Below are positions 33,527 through 42,844 of a stretch of DNA of 57,638 nucleotides, piece by piece; position 1 is the first letter of the stretch; the number at the start of each line of letters is the position of its first letter. This DNA is from Stieleria sedimenti (GTDB lineage Bacteria > Planctomycetota > Planctomycetia > Pirellulales > Pirellulaceae), in the NCBI RefSeq assembly GCF_025060895.1, contig NZ_JANZKV010000151.1, positions 18,490 to 76,127 of the forward strand, read 5' to 3'. The position numbers and the translations under genes are program-made. The notes beneath the pieces are model-generated. The model was not told where the DNA came from and searched no databases. It was given only the letters and a program-made list of their open reading frames with translations.

Positions 33527-36178
33527 TCAGTCTTCCTGTGACTCTTTTTCATCCGGTGAGATCACAGCGAGCACGGCCGCCCGCACTTCGGCCTGACGAT
33601 CCTTGGCATCCACTTGACGGCCATCGGCCTCGGTCAAGTAGAACACGTCGGCAACCTGATCCAAGTGCGTATCAATCTTGGCGAAGTGCAGCACCAGGTT
33701 CAGGTCAGAAAGCGCCGAGGCGACGCGATAGAGTAAACCAGATTGGTCATAGGCGAACAGCGACAAGATGGTGAACCGATCCAAGGTCTCGTTATCCAGG
33801 TCGACCTTGGTCGGCAGCACGTTGACCGTCTTTGAATCATCTTTCTTGCCGACCGACCACTTGCGTTTGCGTGGCGGCAGCGGTGTTTCCGGCGAATCGA
33901 GCAACTGCTTCACACGCGAGGACACCGTTTGGATCCGTTTCGGCGGAGGCTGATCGGGGTACTCGGGATCGTCGACCCAGAACTCATCCCAGACGATATT
34001 TTCCAACGTCACGATTTCAGCGCGGAGGATCCCGATCCCGCAGGACATGAACGCGCCCGCGACCCTGGCAAAGATGCCGACCCGAGTGTCGTCCTGGTGA
34101 AAGATGACGACATACCGCATCGCCGAGGCAATCGGATCGTACTGGGCAAAGCAGAGCGTCCGTTCGCCCGCATCCAGGGCCGCTGCGACGTGAATCAGCT
34201 GTGTCGCCAGATCCTCCGATTTTTCCCGGCGCAGCATCGACAAGGGGATCTGCTTGAGCAGCGCCAAACTGGTCGCGGCGGAACGCTCGTCTCCCAAGTA
34301 CTCGCGGACCTGGTGCCGAATCTCATCGGTCAGCTCCTCTTGATCCGCATCCAGATCACCCGTCTCGAAATAACGCCGCGTGCGCAAATAGAGATCCTCG
34401 ATCAACTTCATTTTCCAATCGGTCAAGACATCTGGACCGACGGCCGCCAGATCGGCGACCGCGTGTATGATCAACAGTTCCAGCCGACGGATCGATCCGA
34501 CTTCCTTGGCAAAGGAGATGACAATTTCGGGATCGTTTAAATCGTGTCGGAACGCGACCGTGTTGACCGCCAAGTGCTTGAGGACCAGCCATTCCAAAAT
34601 CTCGATGCTGCTGGCGTCCAAATCCAATCGCTCGCCGGTCTTTCGGGCGATCCTCGCACCGACGATGGAATGGTCCTCTTCGTATCCTTTTCCGATGTCG
34701 TGAATCAGCAGCGCCAGGTGCAACAGCGTTTTGTCTTTCAATCGTCGATAGCGACGGCCCATGGCGGTAGGGTCTTCGGCAAAGTCGGTCGCCGCTTCGA
34801 CGGCGCGAATGCAATGCGCGTCGACGGTGTACTTGTGATAGGCGTTGAATTGCAACAATCCGCGAGTGCGTTTGAACTCCGGGATCAACTGATCCAGGAT
34901 TCGCAACTCGTGCAATCGCTGCAGCAAGGGCGCCAGCCGCCCGCCGCGACTGAGCAGCGACAGGAAGGCGCCGACCGATTCGGCGTCCGGAGGTGCCGGC
35001 TGGCGTTCCTGCATGGCCTTGCGAATCGTTTGCCAGGTGTGGTGCCCGATCCGCCGATTGTTGTGGTTGGCCAAACTCATGAAACGCAAGATCCGCGGCA
35101 GACTCAAGGCGAACTCTCGCAACTGAGACGCCTCGACCCAGATGTGCGTCGGTCCCATCAAAACGTCGGCTCCGATTCGCTTGGCCCGAATCCGTTCGAT
35201 GATCTGACCGATCAACGGACGGCTGCGGTTGTCATCGGCAAAGAATCGGGCGGCATAGCGGACGTCCCGCGTGACATCAAAGTACTGTTGCATGAACGCT
35301 TCGACCGGCAGCACCCCTTCACGTCCCTTGTAACCCCAGGCGTTGGCGATGACCACTTGCGTCGTCCGATCCAGCACGTCCTGCGCCCGGCCTTCACGAA
35401 AATGCAATTCGTTCCGCAACCGAATCAGAAAGTCATAGGCCCGCCGGAGCATGCGGTAGTCCTCATCGGTCAGCGTCCCGAGTTTCAACAGCCGTTCCAA
35501 ATCCACTTCGCCGTATCTGGCAAATCCGATCCAGCGAATCATTTGAATGTCGCGCAAACCGCCGCGCGACTTCTTCAGGTTCGGCGTCAACAGATAGTTG
35601 GTGTCTCCCCACTTGTTACGTTCTTCGCGTCGCGCTTCGATCAGATCGCGAACCAGACGTCCGCCACGACGAACCGCTCCGTGTCGCAGCGATTGAAAGA
35701 AACGCTTAAACACCTTCAAGCTGCCGGCAAGAAATCGCGATTCGGTCAGCGAGGTAAAGATCACCGGGTCGGACCAGGACAACGAACAGGCTTCGCGGGG
35801 CGTCCGCAGCGAGAACCCGACGTCCAGCCCGATGTCCACCAAATCACGCGTCAGCGCCTGGGCCAGCTTTTCGGCGACCGCGGTCGAACGCCCGCGGACG
35901 ATCAGCATCAGATCGGCATCCGAATAGGGCGCCAAATCACGACGGCCGAAACCGCCGTGGGCGACCAACGCCACCCCCGCCGGCGTTTCTCCACCAAAAT
36001 GATCAGCGCAGGCCTGATTCCAGACCTCCAGCACCAAGTCGTCATAGAGGTCACTGACGAGCGTGGAAACCTGGGTGCCGCGGGACCCGGCGTCATGCTG
36101 ACGGCGGCATCGCTCACGTCCCTCGCGTAGGATCGCGCGGCCGCGTAGAACAACATCCGAGAGCGAAGAACCAGCCAT
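33527..36178 (-). CDS. glnD: bifunctional PII uridylyltransferase/uridylyl-removing enzyme
   Basis: An 883-residue cytoplasmic sensor of glutamine that modifies PII proteins. The nucleotidyltransferase domain is near residues 65-200 (GGFGRRDLAPYSDADLML) and its C-terminal helper with RGGLRDIQMIRW near 225. The HD hydrolase domain is near 455-600 (LLHLALLIHDIGKGYEEDHS), and two ACT domains follow (about 695-780 and 805-870; SLFAYDQSGLLYRVASALSD). The length and order match GlnD. It lies 158 bases downstream of the glnB gene on the same strand, so enzyme and substrate are coexpressed. ATG 36178 is preferred over the start three codons upstream. Confidence 0.96.
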   Translation of the reverse strand: MAGSSLSDVVLRGRAILREGRERCRRQHDAGSRGTQVSTLVSDLYDDLVLEVWNQACADHFGGETPAGVALVAHGGFGRRDLAPYSDADLMLIVRGRSTAVAEKLAQALTRDLVDIGLDVGFSLRTPREACSLSWSDPVIFTSLTESRFLAGSLKVFKRFFQSLRHGAVRRGGRLVRDLIEARREERNKWGDTNYLLTPNLKKSRGGLRDIQMIRWIGFARYGEVDLERLLKLGTLTDEDYRMLRRAYDFLIRLRNELHFREGRAQDVLDRTTQVVIANAWGYKGREGVLPVEAFMQQYFDVTRDVRYAARFFADDNRSRPLIGQIIERIRAKRIGADVLMGPTHIWVEASQLREFALSLPRILRFMSLANHNNRRIGHHTWQTIRKAMQERQPAPPDAESVGAFLSLLSRGGRLAPLLQRLHELRILDQLIPEFKRTRGLLQFNAYHKYTVDAHCIRAVEAATDFAEDPTAMGRRYRRLKDKTLLHLALLIHDIGKGYEEDHSIVGARIARKTGERLDLDASSIEILEWLVLKHLAVNTVAFRHDLNDPEIVISFAKEVGSIRRLELLIIHAVADLAAVGPDVLTDWKMKLIEDLYLRTRRYFETGDLDADQEELTDEIRHQVREYLGDERSAATSLALLKQIPLSMLRREKSEDLATQLIHVAAALDAGERTLCFAQYDPIASAMRYVVIFHQDDTRVGIFARVAGAFMSCGIGILRAEIVTLENIVWDEFWVDDPEYPDQPPPKRIQTVSSRVKQLLDSPETPLPPRKRKWSVGKKDDSKTVNVLPTKVDLDNETLDRFTILSLFAYDQSGLLYRVASALSDLNLVLHFAKIDTHLDQVADVFYLTEADGRQVDAKDRQAEVRAAVLAVISPDEKESQED

Positions 36179-36336
36179 CACGAACACGCCGCCTAGGGTC
36201 CAAGAATGCCGGCGTCGGAGGGTTCGCCGAGATTTGGGTAAGCGAAATCAGCCCTCCCCAGGGCCGGCGACCCCGGCCACGGAGTTCGAACCCGAAATGC
36301 ACCGCGCGAGAAATCGCCTGGCAGGCCGCCCCCGTG

Positions 36337-36762
<426 letters not shown>

Positions 36763-36824
36763 CTACTGTCGACCCCATTGTACACTCGGCGGTCGAACTC
36801 CATCCAGCGGGTATCGCCCGATCG

Positions 36825-37385
36825 TCAAACGGGCCGCTGCCAGGGCACGTCGGCGATCCCCGCCTGCGAATTCACTTCGCGCGAGAGCACAAACAGATAA
36901 TCGCTGAGCCGATTCAGGTACACGATCACCGCGTCAGAAATCTTGACCCCCTGCTGATCGCCCAGCGTCACCACGCGGCGTTCGGCACGGCGACAGACCG
37001 CCCGGGCCAAATGCAACATCGATGCGGCCTGGGTCCCTCCCGGCAGAATAAACTGCTTCAGCGGACTCAGCCCGCTCTCGTGCTCGTCGATCCACGCTTC
37101 GATGCGGGCCACATGGGGCGTGCCGATCACCCGCAGGTCGTGCTCATCGGGATTCGGGGTCGCCAGTTCGGCACCGATCGAGAACAGCTCCCGCTGAATC
37201 AGCTCCAGCTGCTCATCGACGCCTTCACTCACACCGCCCGCGCCGAGCGAACGCACACAGCCCAACGCCGCATTGAGTTCGTCCACCGTCCCGTAGGCCT
37301 CGATCCGGGCATCGTCTTTGGAGACCCGAGGCCCCCCGAACAGACCCGTGCTCCCGGCGTCACCGGTTCGCGTATAGATTTTCAT
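36825..37385 (-). CDS. PduO-type cob(I)alamin adenosyltransferase
   Basis: A 186-residue ATP:corrinoid adenosyltransferase that makes adenosylcobalamin. ATG 37385 gives the family N-terminus (IYTRTGDAGSTGLFGG), followed by RIEAYGTVDELNAALG, FILPGGTQAASMLHLARAVC and RRAERRVV. The longer upstream frame lacks similarity. The protein is a helical trimer in its family. It is divergent from the Nudix gene, with about 100 bases between the starts. There is no cobalamin-biosynthesis neighbour. Confidence 0.93.
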   Translation of the reverse strand: MKIYTRTGDAGSTGLFGGPRVSKDDARIEAYGTVDELNAALGCVRSLGAGGVSEGVDEQLELIQRELFSIGAELATPNPDEHDLRVIGTPHVARIEAWIDEHESGLSPLKQFILPGGTQAASMLHLARAVCRRAERRVVTLGDQQGVKISDAVIVYLNRLSDYLFVLSREVNSQAGIADVPWQRPV

Positions 37386-37488
37386 GTCCCACCCGCTCAA
37401 GTTCGTTCCAGTCCTGTGGCCGTTCTTTTTAGGGCGATTCGCCCCGCCGACAAGTCCGCTGTGCCAAAGAAACCGCAAATCGAAATCC

Positions 37489-37962
37489 ATGACAGACCCC
37501 ATCGCCTCACCGACCAAACGGGCCGCCGGCATGTTGCTGGTCACGCGAACCCAGCCGAGACAATTCTTGCTGATGCGTCATCACGACCGCTGGGACTTGC
37601 CCAAAGGACATTGCGATCCCGGTGAATCCGATCTGCAAACGGCGATCCGCGAAACCGAAGAAGAAACGGGAATCTCCACTGACTCCCTCCAGATCGATCC
37701 CGACTTCCGTTTCGAATTGAGCTACCCGGTTCGATACAAACGCCACGGCGACCAAGTCTTTCACAAGACCGTCGTCTACCTGCTCGGCTGGGTTGACGCG
37801 GCCTTTGCACCGACCCTGACCGAACACCCGGGATTCCAATGGTTCCCCTGGAACCCGCCGCACCGCATCCAAAGCCAAACGATCGATCCGCTGCTCGAAG
37901 CCGTCGCAATCCATTTGGATCAGCAACAGCAAGACCATCGAAGCTTGAGTGGACAGGGGTAG
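37489..37962 (+). CDS. Nudix hydrolase (Ap4A-type)
   Basis: A 157-residue Nudix hydrolase. ATG 37489 is preferred over earlier starts because it lies just before the fold. The Nudix box is complete (GHCDPGESDLQTAIRETEEE then TGI), with the REtEEExG metal-binding helix. WDLPKGH before it and WVDAAFAPTLTEHPGF after it fit the bis(5'-nucleosyl)-tetraphosphatase (NudA/Ap4A) type. The substrate is not certain. It converges with the transglutaminase-like lipoprotein gene, and a repeat element lies between. Confidence 0.9.
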   Translation: MTDPIASPTKRAAGMLLVTRTQPRQFLLMRHHDRWDLPKGHCDPGESDLQTAIRETEEETGISTDSLQIDPDFRFELSYPVRYKRHGDQVFHKTVVYLLGWVDAAFAPTLTEHPGFQWFPWNPPHRIQSQTIDPLLEAVAIHLDQQQQDHRSLSGQG

Positions 37963-38044
37963 GAAAATTTTGGAGGTAGGAAGATTGGCCTCCTCGAAGG
38001 GATGCTGAATCTCATCATTTTCTTACCTCTAGAATCTTCTTACC
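37958..38044. repeat. inverted GGTAGGAAGATTTT-type repeat between convergent genes
   Basis: The left arm GGTAGGAAAATTTTGGAGG continues with TAGGAAGATT. The right arm, on the opposite strand, is about GGTAAGAAGATTCTAGAGG followed by TAAGAAAA. The arms are some 27 bases and imperfect, around a loop of about 30 bases. The element sits at the meeting point of the Nudix gene (+) and the transglutaminase-like gene (-). The same word family builds the array at 53450-53574, also between convergent genes. Confidence 0.75.
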
Positions 38045-38063
38045 TGTTTCACACGACGCACCG

Positions 38064-39749
38064 TCAGTCGCCGTAACTGGCACCGCGGATTTCCACGTTG
38101 ATCTCACCCAGTCGCCGGAAGACCTGCGCGAGCACGACATTCAAATCAGCGTCCCCGGCCGGACGGCTCAGACACAGTTGATCGGCGCGGTTGATCTGGG
38201 ACGTCATCGGATCGATCGAAATCCATCGTCCCTCGATCGATGCCACCACCCAGGCGGCCAGATGCATCGTGACGCGATTCTCCGCGGAACTTCCCGTCGC
38301 TTCGGAACGCGTGAGGCCAAACACGACTCTGGCGGGGATTTGTCTGGCACGCAACAAGGCCGCAATCAAGACGGCGTGATCCATCTCTCCGCCCTGCCCG
38401 CTGCGAATGATCGCCGACGCCGGCCGCAGCTCTCCTTGGGGGATCAACGACAAATCGTTCTGCGCCAGACGCGCCAATTGCTCCGCCAACTCCTGGATCG
38501 GTAATTCGCCGATCGCGCCGGCCATGCGGGTCACCGACGGATGCCGGATATCGAGCAACGTCGACGCGGCGGTATCGATCGGTTCGGCGACCGAACGGTC
38601 CGCTTCAAATCCCGTCGGCGTTTTGGCCTGCGTCGAAACCATCACCTGCACCGCATCGCCGCTGCGTTTTACCGATTGGCCGGCAACGGCCGGTAGCAGC
38701 ACCACATCGGCCCCGTCCGCATCGACTGGGCGGAATTCACCAGAATCGTCCTCGGATGTCGATCGCGAGGGGTCGCTGACCACAAACGCAACTTCCGTTG
38801 GATCGGCATCCGCCCGTAGCGAGCCGGTCACACTGAAATGGACTCGCCGATCGTCGGGCCGACGGAAGAGCTCATCGGCCGACGCCCGATCGGTCCGAAA
38901 CGATTCCAGCCGCAATCCGAGGTGCAATGTTTTCTGGATCACACCCTGCTCGTCGATCCAGACGACCAGCGAATCGACCTGCTGGCCGTCCCGAAACGTC
39001 GACACATCCACTTCGCGAAGCGTTTGATAGGTGCCATCGAACATCGGCACCGACGCGTCGCCGGTGCAATGCAATTCGATCAGCCCGATCGATTGCAGCG
39101 AAGGCATCAGGACCGGCAATCGACGGGTCTCACCGGTTTCGATCACACGTCGCCGTAGCGTCTGCTCCAGGGCGAACAACCCCCGCGTCTCGGCGGGCCA
39201 ATCGAGTTGAAGTGTTTCCTGTCCCGAGTCGCTCGACAACTCAATCGCCAGCTTCTGTGGACCGCGTGTCCCGCGTGCGGTCGAGGAGATCGGGCCGGCG
39301 TGAACTTCGCTTTGAAAACTTTTCAGCGCACCATCGACCGACTCCACGCTCGTCAGCGTGATTCGACGCACAAAGGACGCCTTGCCGGTTCGAAAGATCA
39401 AACGCTCGTTGCGACTGTATGCTGCTTCGGTCGCGGCGGCGAACTGCACGCTGTCGATCCGCGCGGCCGCTTTGATTTCACTCACGCCCACCACCTGGCT
39501 GCCGAATCGGTAGACGTAACACGCATTCCAGTCCCCCTCGAACGACTCTTGCAAGGGTTGGTCCTCGGTGGCGACCGCATCAACCTCCGACGCAGCGGAA
39601 CCCTCCGGCTCGGTGGTCGGCGCAGCGGGTTGCCCGATCGGCGGCCGCGGCGGAATCAAATCGCCGCACCCCGACGCGACGCACAGACACGTGACGCACA
39701 GACCACCAAAGAGACAAACCAACCAGGGCGAATTCAAGACACGTGTCAT
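38064..39749 (-). CDS. transglutaminase-like lipoprotein, catalytic Cys missing
   Basis: A 561-residue lipoprotein (signal with lipobox ASGC, Cys about residue 28). After a beta-rich central part, a transglutaminase-like fold appears near residues 440-540: GQGGEMDHAVLIAALLRARQ then IPARVVFGL, HLAAWVVASIEGRW and ISIDPM. In active members the first block has Cys before the x-x-H/A-A position (GDCTEHAVL); here no Cys is present. The His and Asp blocks remain. It is probably a binding domain or pseudoenzyme. It faces the next plus-strand gene divergently across a 370-base gap. Confidence 0.75.
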   Translation of the reverse strand: MTRVLNSPWLVCLFGGLCVTCLCVASGCGDLIPPRPPIGQPAAPTTEPEGSAASEVDAVATEDQPLQESFEGDWNACYVYRFGSQVVGVSEIKAAARIDSVQFAAATEAAYSRNERLIFRTGKASFVRRITLTSVESVDGALKSFQSEVHAGPISSTARGTRGPQKLAIELSSDSGQETLQLDWPAETRGLFALEQTLRRRVIETGETRRLPVLMPSLQSIGLIELHCTGDASVPMFDGTYQTLREVDVSTFRDGQQVDSLVVWIDEQGVIQKTLHLGLRLESFRTDRASADELFRRPDDRRVHFSVTGSLRADADPTEVAFVVSDPSRSTSEDDSGEFRPVDADGADVVLLPAVAGQSVKRSGDAVQVMVSTQAKTPTGFEADRSVAEPIDTAASTLLDIRHPSVTRMAGAIGELPIQELAEQLARLAQNDLSLIPQGELRPASAIIRSGQGGEMDHAVLIAALLRARQIPARVVFGLTRSEATGSSAENRVTMHLAAWVVASIEGRWISIDPMTSQINRADQLCLSRPAGDADLNVVLAQVFRRLGEINVEIRGASYGD

Positions 39750-40120
39750 CGGATTTCACTGAAAAAGAACGGATCGCGACGAGTCATCGCTGCCCAACAC
39801 TATATCCGGCGATCGCTACCTATGGCACAGACGCAACGTTGATTGCCCCGGGTCCACATCGATCACCATGAAATGTTGCCTCGGGACAACGCCTTCAACC
39901 CGTGCGAAGGAGTCCGATTGCAGGGGTCGATCCGATCGATCCACCTGATCCGAACATGCCTCAGCGATTTCATGGGGCGGGATTTCCGGATTGGCGAAAC
40001 GATGCGCCCGGTCCATCACATGACCTAGCGTTGGCTGTAGACCGAGCGGCAGCTTGCCTTCGCCCGATCTTCAACATTCCCGTGAACACTCCCCCCGCGC
40101 CAAGAACCGGACCGCCTGAC
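39750..40120. other. divergent intergenic gap
   Basis: About 370 bases between the divergent starts of the transglutaminase-like gene and the conserved hypothetical gene. No convincing gene is seen; a weak frame runs upstream from 40121 but lacks coding character. Promoters for both genes should lie here, though I cannot place -35/-10 boxes with confidence. Confidence 0.4.
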
Positions 40121-40825
40121 ATGGGCTTTTTGAAACGCATCCTCCGTAACAATACCGTCGAAGACACAGGGTCGATCTTCACACCGGGCAGCTTTGAAGC
40201 GTTGACGGAGGAGGAACTGCAAACGCATATGGGCATCGACACCTATGGTGCCTTTGACCTGACCGATGCGATCCGCCCCTCATATGACCTACAGGTCGTG
40301 CCACGCCAGGGATTCCGGTTTGACGAATACGTCGACGACAACAGTCAAATCCGCACCCCGGTCATCATGGCGGCGGCAACGCGGCATCGAATCATGGACC
40401 TGTTCCTGGATCTGATCGATCGGCTTGGCCCCGTCGTCGATGTGGTGCTGGAAACCAGCCACCACTTCGCGCCGCATCAGCAAGACCTCTATCGCGAGCA
40501 CATTGATGTGCCCGTCCTGAAAAGCATTCTGCTCGATCACGAAGACCTGCTGCTCAACGACGGCTGCACGGGGATCGCAGTGATCAACCCGGGACGACGG
40601 CAAGAGGTCCAGTTGGATGAACACAAATTGATGATCGTCTACGGGCGACCACTGGAACAATTTGAACAAACGCTGATTTCGGCGGACGTCTATCCGGATG
40701 AAAACATCAAGTTCATCACCGAAGCGGAACATGTCCACAGCAGTAGCGAAGCCTATTTCGACAAGTTCAATACGCTGAAACACCGCTTGGGCATGGACAG
40801 CGACGACTTGTCGGGTTGCTGCTAG
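40121..40825 (+). CDS. hypothetical soluble protein
   Basis: A 234-residue protein from ATG 40121; the longer upstream frame is Pro-rich and unlikely to be coding. I do not recognise the family. It has no signal peptide. It is acidic overall and has mixed alpha-beta character (DLFLDLIDRLGPVVDVVLET, HKLMIVYGRPLEQFEQTLIS, ENIKFITEAEHVH). The ending DLSGCC carries two adjacent cysteines. It may be cotranscribed with the FMN reductase 60 bases downstream. Confidence 0.6.
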   Translation: MGFLKRILRNNTVEDTGSIFTPGSFEALTEEELQTHMGIDTYGAFDLTDAIRPSYDLQVVPRQGFRFDEYVDDNSQIRTPVIMAAATRHRIMDLFLDLIDRLGPVVDVVLETSHHFAPHQQDLYREHIDVPVLKSILLDHEDLLLNDGCTGIAVINPGRRQEVQLDEHKLMIVYGRPLEQFEQTLISADVYPDENIKFITEAEHVHSSSEAYFDKFNTLKHRLGMDSDDLSGCC

Positions 40826-40885
40826 CGGCCTCTCTGAACTACGATTCGCGAAGTCATCCGCCTCGCCCCCCAGGACTTCGCCATC

Positions 40886-41413
40886 ATGATCTTGGTCTTG
40901 AGCGCCAGTTTGAACCCTGGCAGTCGCAGCCGTATTCTGGCCAACGCGTGCCGAGAGCGACTTGAAGCCGCTCATCGCGACGTCGCCTGGTTTGACCTCT
41001 CCGCAACGCCGCTGCCGTTCTGCGACGGTGCGGCCGCCTACGGTCATCCCAAAGTCGTGGATCTGGGACACCTGATCGAAACGGCCGACGCGATCTTCAT
41101 CGCTTCCCCGGTGTACAACTTCGATGTCAACGCGGCGATCAAGAATGCCGTCGAGCTGACGGGGAAAAAATGGACCGGCAAGGTCGTCGCGATGATGCTG
41201 GCCGCCGGTGGCGCCGGCAGCTACATGAGCGCAATGGGTCTGGCCAACAGCTTGATGCTGGATTTCCGCTGCCACATCGTGCCCCGGTTCGTCTACGCGA
41301 CCGGCGAATCCTTCGAAGGCGACAAACTGGCCGACGATGACATCCAGTCGCGCGTCGACTTACTGGTCACCGAAACCCTGCGTCTGGCCGACGCCCTTAA
41401 AACGACGCCCTAG
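40886..41413 (+). CDS. NAD(P)H-dependent FMN reductase
   Basis: A 175-residue flavodoxin-fold reductase. The FMN phosphate loop is SASLNPGSRSRILA at the N-terminus. IFIASPVYNFDVNAAIKNAV and MMLAAGGAGSYMSAMGLAN are the isoalloxazine-binding and dimer blocks of the family. It would reduce FMN, quinones or azo compounds with NAD(P)H. Its physiological partner is unknown. Confidence 0.9.
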   Translation: MILVLSASLNPGSRSRILANACRERLEAAHRDVAWFDLSATPLPFCDGAAAYGHPKVVDLGHLIETADAIFIASPVYNFDVNAAIKNAVELTGKKWTGKVVAMMLAAGGAGSYMSAMGLANSLMLDFRCHIVPRFVYATGESFEGDKLADDDIQSRVDLLVTETLRLADALKTTP

Positions 41414-41875
41414 CAGGTTTGTTCATCGCACCGTTGGTGTCTACACCCTCAGGGACCGTCCAGCGCAGGGCGACCGCTTTTTCGGGTACGATGACCCTTC
41501 CGGGCCGTCGTCCGGACGACTCTCCTCGACGACCTAGAAAGGACGTCGTACAACGATCCGCTCACCCCATCACACTCAATCGACCAGATCGTTGGTGTTT
41601 GTCGCGTTTGGCGTCTTTCCAACGCCGGACGGTCCCTTCAGGCGATCCCCCGGTCGCTGAGAGAGACGTCGATTGTATAAGTGTCGGAGTTGATCGTAGC
41701 GGAAGTCGCCAAGTCTTTCGCAGCGCCGACCCTCTCTGGCGTTTGCTTGCTGCACAAACGCCGTCTCTCCCAGAGGGAGAGAATCTCAATGGGTTGCCAA
41801 ATCCTGCAGCAAGAGAAGCGACGTCCCAAGCAGCGAAAGAGGAGGCGAAAGTCTGCACACCAGCATCGCTGCGAC
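41414..41875. other. intergenic gap between convergent genes
   Basis: About 460 bases between the convergent FMN reductase (+) and nadD (-) stops. No gene is supported, although frames are open on both strands. A perfect small hairpin, TCTCTCCC-AGA-GGGAGAGA, lies at 41763-41781 without a clear T-run. The Arg/Ser-rich translations suggest non-coding repeat sequence. Confidence 0.45.
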
Positions 41876-42484
41876 CTACTTCCGATAAACCCCGTTGGTC
41901 TGGATGTAAACCTCGACCGATCGGGGAACACGATGGCGAATGCTACTCCCCTGCCCTGCCCTGTCGCGGATCTCGCTGCTCGAGATTTCGATCAGCGGCA
42001 TCTCGATCACACAACCACGAAAACGCTCGATCCGCTCGTCACCGACCAACCCGTCCAGCACGGAAAAATCGATCTCCCCTTCTCCACCGCGACGCACCAC
42101 GGCCAATATCACACGCGACAACAACTCCTCCGGCTGATGCCAGCGACGCATCGAAGCCAGTGAATCGCTGCCGATAATCAAAAACAACTCCGCACCGACA
42201 TGCTCCCGCTCCAATTCGGCGATCGTGTCGACGGTGTAGCTGACCCCGGCACGGTGCAGTTCCCGTTGGTCCACGTCGTGACCCGGACGCCCCGCGATGG
42301 CGAGCCGCAACATCTCGACACGCTGCTCGTTGGTGGCGACTGGGCCTCCAGGCTTCAACGGCTGGGTCGCCGTAGGGATCCACAGCAACCGATCCAAGTC
42401 CAAGACTTCGGTCGCCGCCTCGGCGATCCACAAATGGCCCACGTGAACCGGGTCGAACGAGCCGCCGAAAACTCCAATTCGCAT
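41876..42484 (-). CDS. nadD: nicotinate-nucleotide adenylyltransferase
   Basis: A 202-residue enzyme of NAD synthesis (NaMN + ATP to deamido-NAD). ATG 42484 gives the family start, IGVFGGSFDPVHVGHLWIAE, with the HxGH nucleotidyltransferase motif. Further blocks are LLWIPTATQPLKP, MLRLAIAG, YTVDTIAELERE, LFLIIGSDSLASMRRWHQPE and the C-terminal ISSSEIRDRAGQGSSIRHRV (ISSTxIR motif). It is divergent from priA, with a palindromic element in the gap. Confidence 0.96.
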   Translation of the reverse strand: MRIGVFGGSFDPVHVGHLWIAEAATEVLDLDRLLWIPTATQPLKPGGPVATNEQRVEMLRLAIAGRPGHDVDQRELHRAGVSYTVDTIAELEREHVGAELFLIIGSDSLASMRRWHQPEELLSRVILAVVRRGGEGEIDFSVLDGLVGDERIERFRGCVIEMPLIEISSSEIRDRAGQGSSIRHRVPRSVEVYIQTNGVYRK

Positions 42485-42627
42485 CTCCGGGATCCTTTGG
42501 TCAACGCCCACGGAAGGGTTTGTTTTACGATCGCTGGTGCCAGGTTTGCTAGTGCAGGACTCGCGACACAACGCCGGAAATCCTCTCTGTCAGAGCATTG
42601 GTGCCGACACAAGTCGCAAGACTTGAA

Positions 42628-42684
42628 GTCACCCTCCCTTTCAGGAGGGTCGGACGCGAGGTACGAGCGTCCGGGAAGGGTGAC
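42628..42684. repeat. cruciform-type palindromic element
   Basis: A 57-bp element in the 360-base gap between the divergent nadD and priA genes. The outer arms are GTCACCCTCCC and GGGAAGGGTGAC; two smaller stems lie inside (CCTCCCTTTCAGGAGGG and GGACGC-GAGGTACGA-GCGTCC). From memory this type of GGACGC-GAG-CGTCC palindrome is dispersed in planctomycete genomes, but I cannot verify that here. It is probably a mobile REP-like element. Nothing else is seen in the gap except the expected promoters. Confidence 0.7.
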
Positions 42685-42844
42685 GCAAGATGTAGAGACA
42701 CCCATGCTGTCAGGGAGGGATCGGACGACGCGGACAAACCGCTTCAAAATTGTCGCGTTCGGATTCCCGTTTGACCACCCGTGTCAGCCCGAAGGAAACG
42801 ATTCCGGAAAAGACCCGACGATCCAAAATCTTTCGGAATGCTCT

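Noticed and set aside
34544-36130. Long plus-strand open frame of 528 codons within glnD
   Set aside because: It is fully antisense to the glnD coding sequence, has no recognisable domain, and is rich in Gln/Arg as expected of a shadow of a GC-rich gene.
41419-42177. 252-codon plus-strand open frame after the FMN reductase
   Set aside because: It overlaps nadD in antisense and translates to Arg/Pro/Ser-rich sequence without a domain.
42200-42844. Open frame extending priA upstream by 215 codons
   Set aside because: It runs antisense through nadD and through the palindromic element, and shows no similarity to PriA; ATG 42845 or 42896 is the likely start.
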